Below the pieces are notes generated by a model that worked only from the letters and a program-made list of their open reading frames with translations, made no database searches and had not been told where the DNA came from. Positions 63,116 to 64,000 of a stretch of 64,000 nt of DNA are shown piece after piece. Origin of the DNA: Amphiduros pacificus (taxonomy: Eukaryota; Annelida; Polychaeta; Phyllodocida; Hesionidae); NCBI GenBank assembly GCA_949316495.1, contig OX439010.1:10948309-11012308 (forward strand). Reading direction: 5' to 3'. The position numbers were made by a program, and so were the translations under genes. Numbering within the stretch: the stretch's first letter is position 1; each line of letters opens with the position of its first letter.

Positions 63116-64000
63116 TGATGGTGCATGATGCTAATGGTGCATCATGATGATCATTCACTGTTCATATTGAGGCATTCTGGCATGCTGGTGATTACGGTCC
63201 ACTGTTTATCCAGTGGGGCAGGAAAGAGAGCCCTAGCTCAGTATCAGGTGGGGACTCACACGCCATATCCAACACATCTTCTGTCAAGCGGAAATTGAAA
63301 CTTTCTTGCCTGCCGTGTTGCGGGCTCATATGAGGTGGCAGTGTGCAATGTCACCCTGCCAACATATGGCTCAAGATAGAGTTACAATCATCTGTTGCCT
63401 CCATACTGCTGATTTGTGTTAAACTGTCACGCACATTGTTTCCTCCAATAAAATGCTAAAGGAATATAAAACTCCACTACAGGTGAATGTGGCTATGTGT
63501 TTCATAAATGGTATTAAACGGCGGCTCATTCCATTAGGATTACTGTATTTAGAGGTTGGTCTTCGCTGAGAAGCCTCGGGCTTAACGAGGGAGAGATGGA
63601 GAAGAGAGTATAATAATGTTCAGAGACTAACTAAAAAGGTCTATGTAATTAATACACTTAAACTTGGCAGCACTAAGGATGTGACTATGAAATAGTAATA
63701 TACGATATTCCCAGGTAAAACACTAAATGCGATACATCAGTCGCTTCGTATAGCAGCATCCATGTTTTTCTTGTGTGAGATATTACCTTGAGGAGCCCTT
63801 GGAGCCTGGCCAAATGTAGTCAAAAAAGCAAAAACAAGCAATCAATAAGACTGTCTCTGTGTTGGTGGTTCTGTGGTGGGTTGCCCTCCACCTTCTGGAC
63901 AGCACTTGTACACTACTTTATGTTTGTGTACCATCCAGTGCTGCGACCTTCAAGTGTCTCGCCATACCATCTTTGAAGGGCAGACGTATAGTTCCTTGAC

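Noticed and set aside
63787-64000. Possible minus-strand exon ending at a GTAATA donor
   Set aside because: The frame before the donor does not resemble the HCN N-terminus or S1 and no acceptor is visible before the window edge.

Overview
The window reads as AT-rich animal DNA with large introns, many micro- and minisatellites, LINE and tRNA-derived SINE copies and short inverted-repeat DNA transposons. The protein matches and repeat types suggest an invertebrate, most likely a lophotrochozoan such as a mollusc. That assignment is inference. Two host genes can be supported, both on the minus strand.

The main gene (21467-44800, with its 5' part beyond the right edge) encodes a hyperpolarization-activated cyclic nucleotide-gated (HCN/Ih) channel. 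Eight exons were placed by splice signals and matching codon phases: S3, S4, two alternative 150-bp copies of an S5-turret exon, pore-S6, C-linker, first half of the CNBD, and second half of the CNBD with the C-terminus. Using one S5 copy, they join into a continuous frame of 477 residues from just after S2 to the stop. The N-terminus, S1 and S2 exons were not found in the 19 kb to the right.

The second gene is represented only by its first coding exon (8110-8268). It encodes a signal peptide and the start of the prodomain of a furin-type proprotein convertase. A putative promoter with a canonical CRE lies just upstream. Its later exons must lie left of the window or were not recognised. The genes are head to tail, with about 12 kb between the end of HCN and the convertase start. 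That gap holds a LINE 3' end with a nested SINE, a second SINE, an RT fragment, satellites and several CTCF-like motifs.

The most interesting material is the splicing architecture of the HCN gene: (i) tandem S5 exons that look mutually exclusive; (ii) a 52/61-bp array that repeats the 3' splice site and the first codons of the last exon six extra times; (iii) a Harbinger-like MITE inserted 24 bp from the S4 exon, so that the best branch-point match lies at the transposon junction; and (iv) a weak pore-exon donor beside an AT microsatellite. Introns also carry arrays of motif-like units: 20 copies of a TCAAGTG-bearing 15-mer, 10 copies of a TCACATGA-bearing 16-mer, and dispersed GGTCACGTGA E-boxes.
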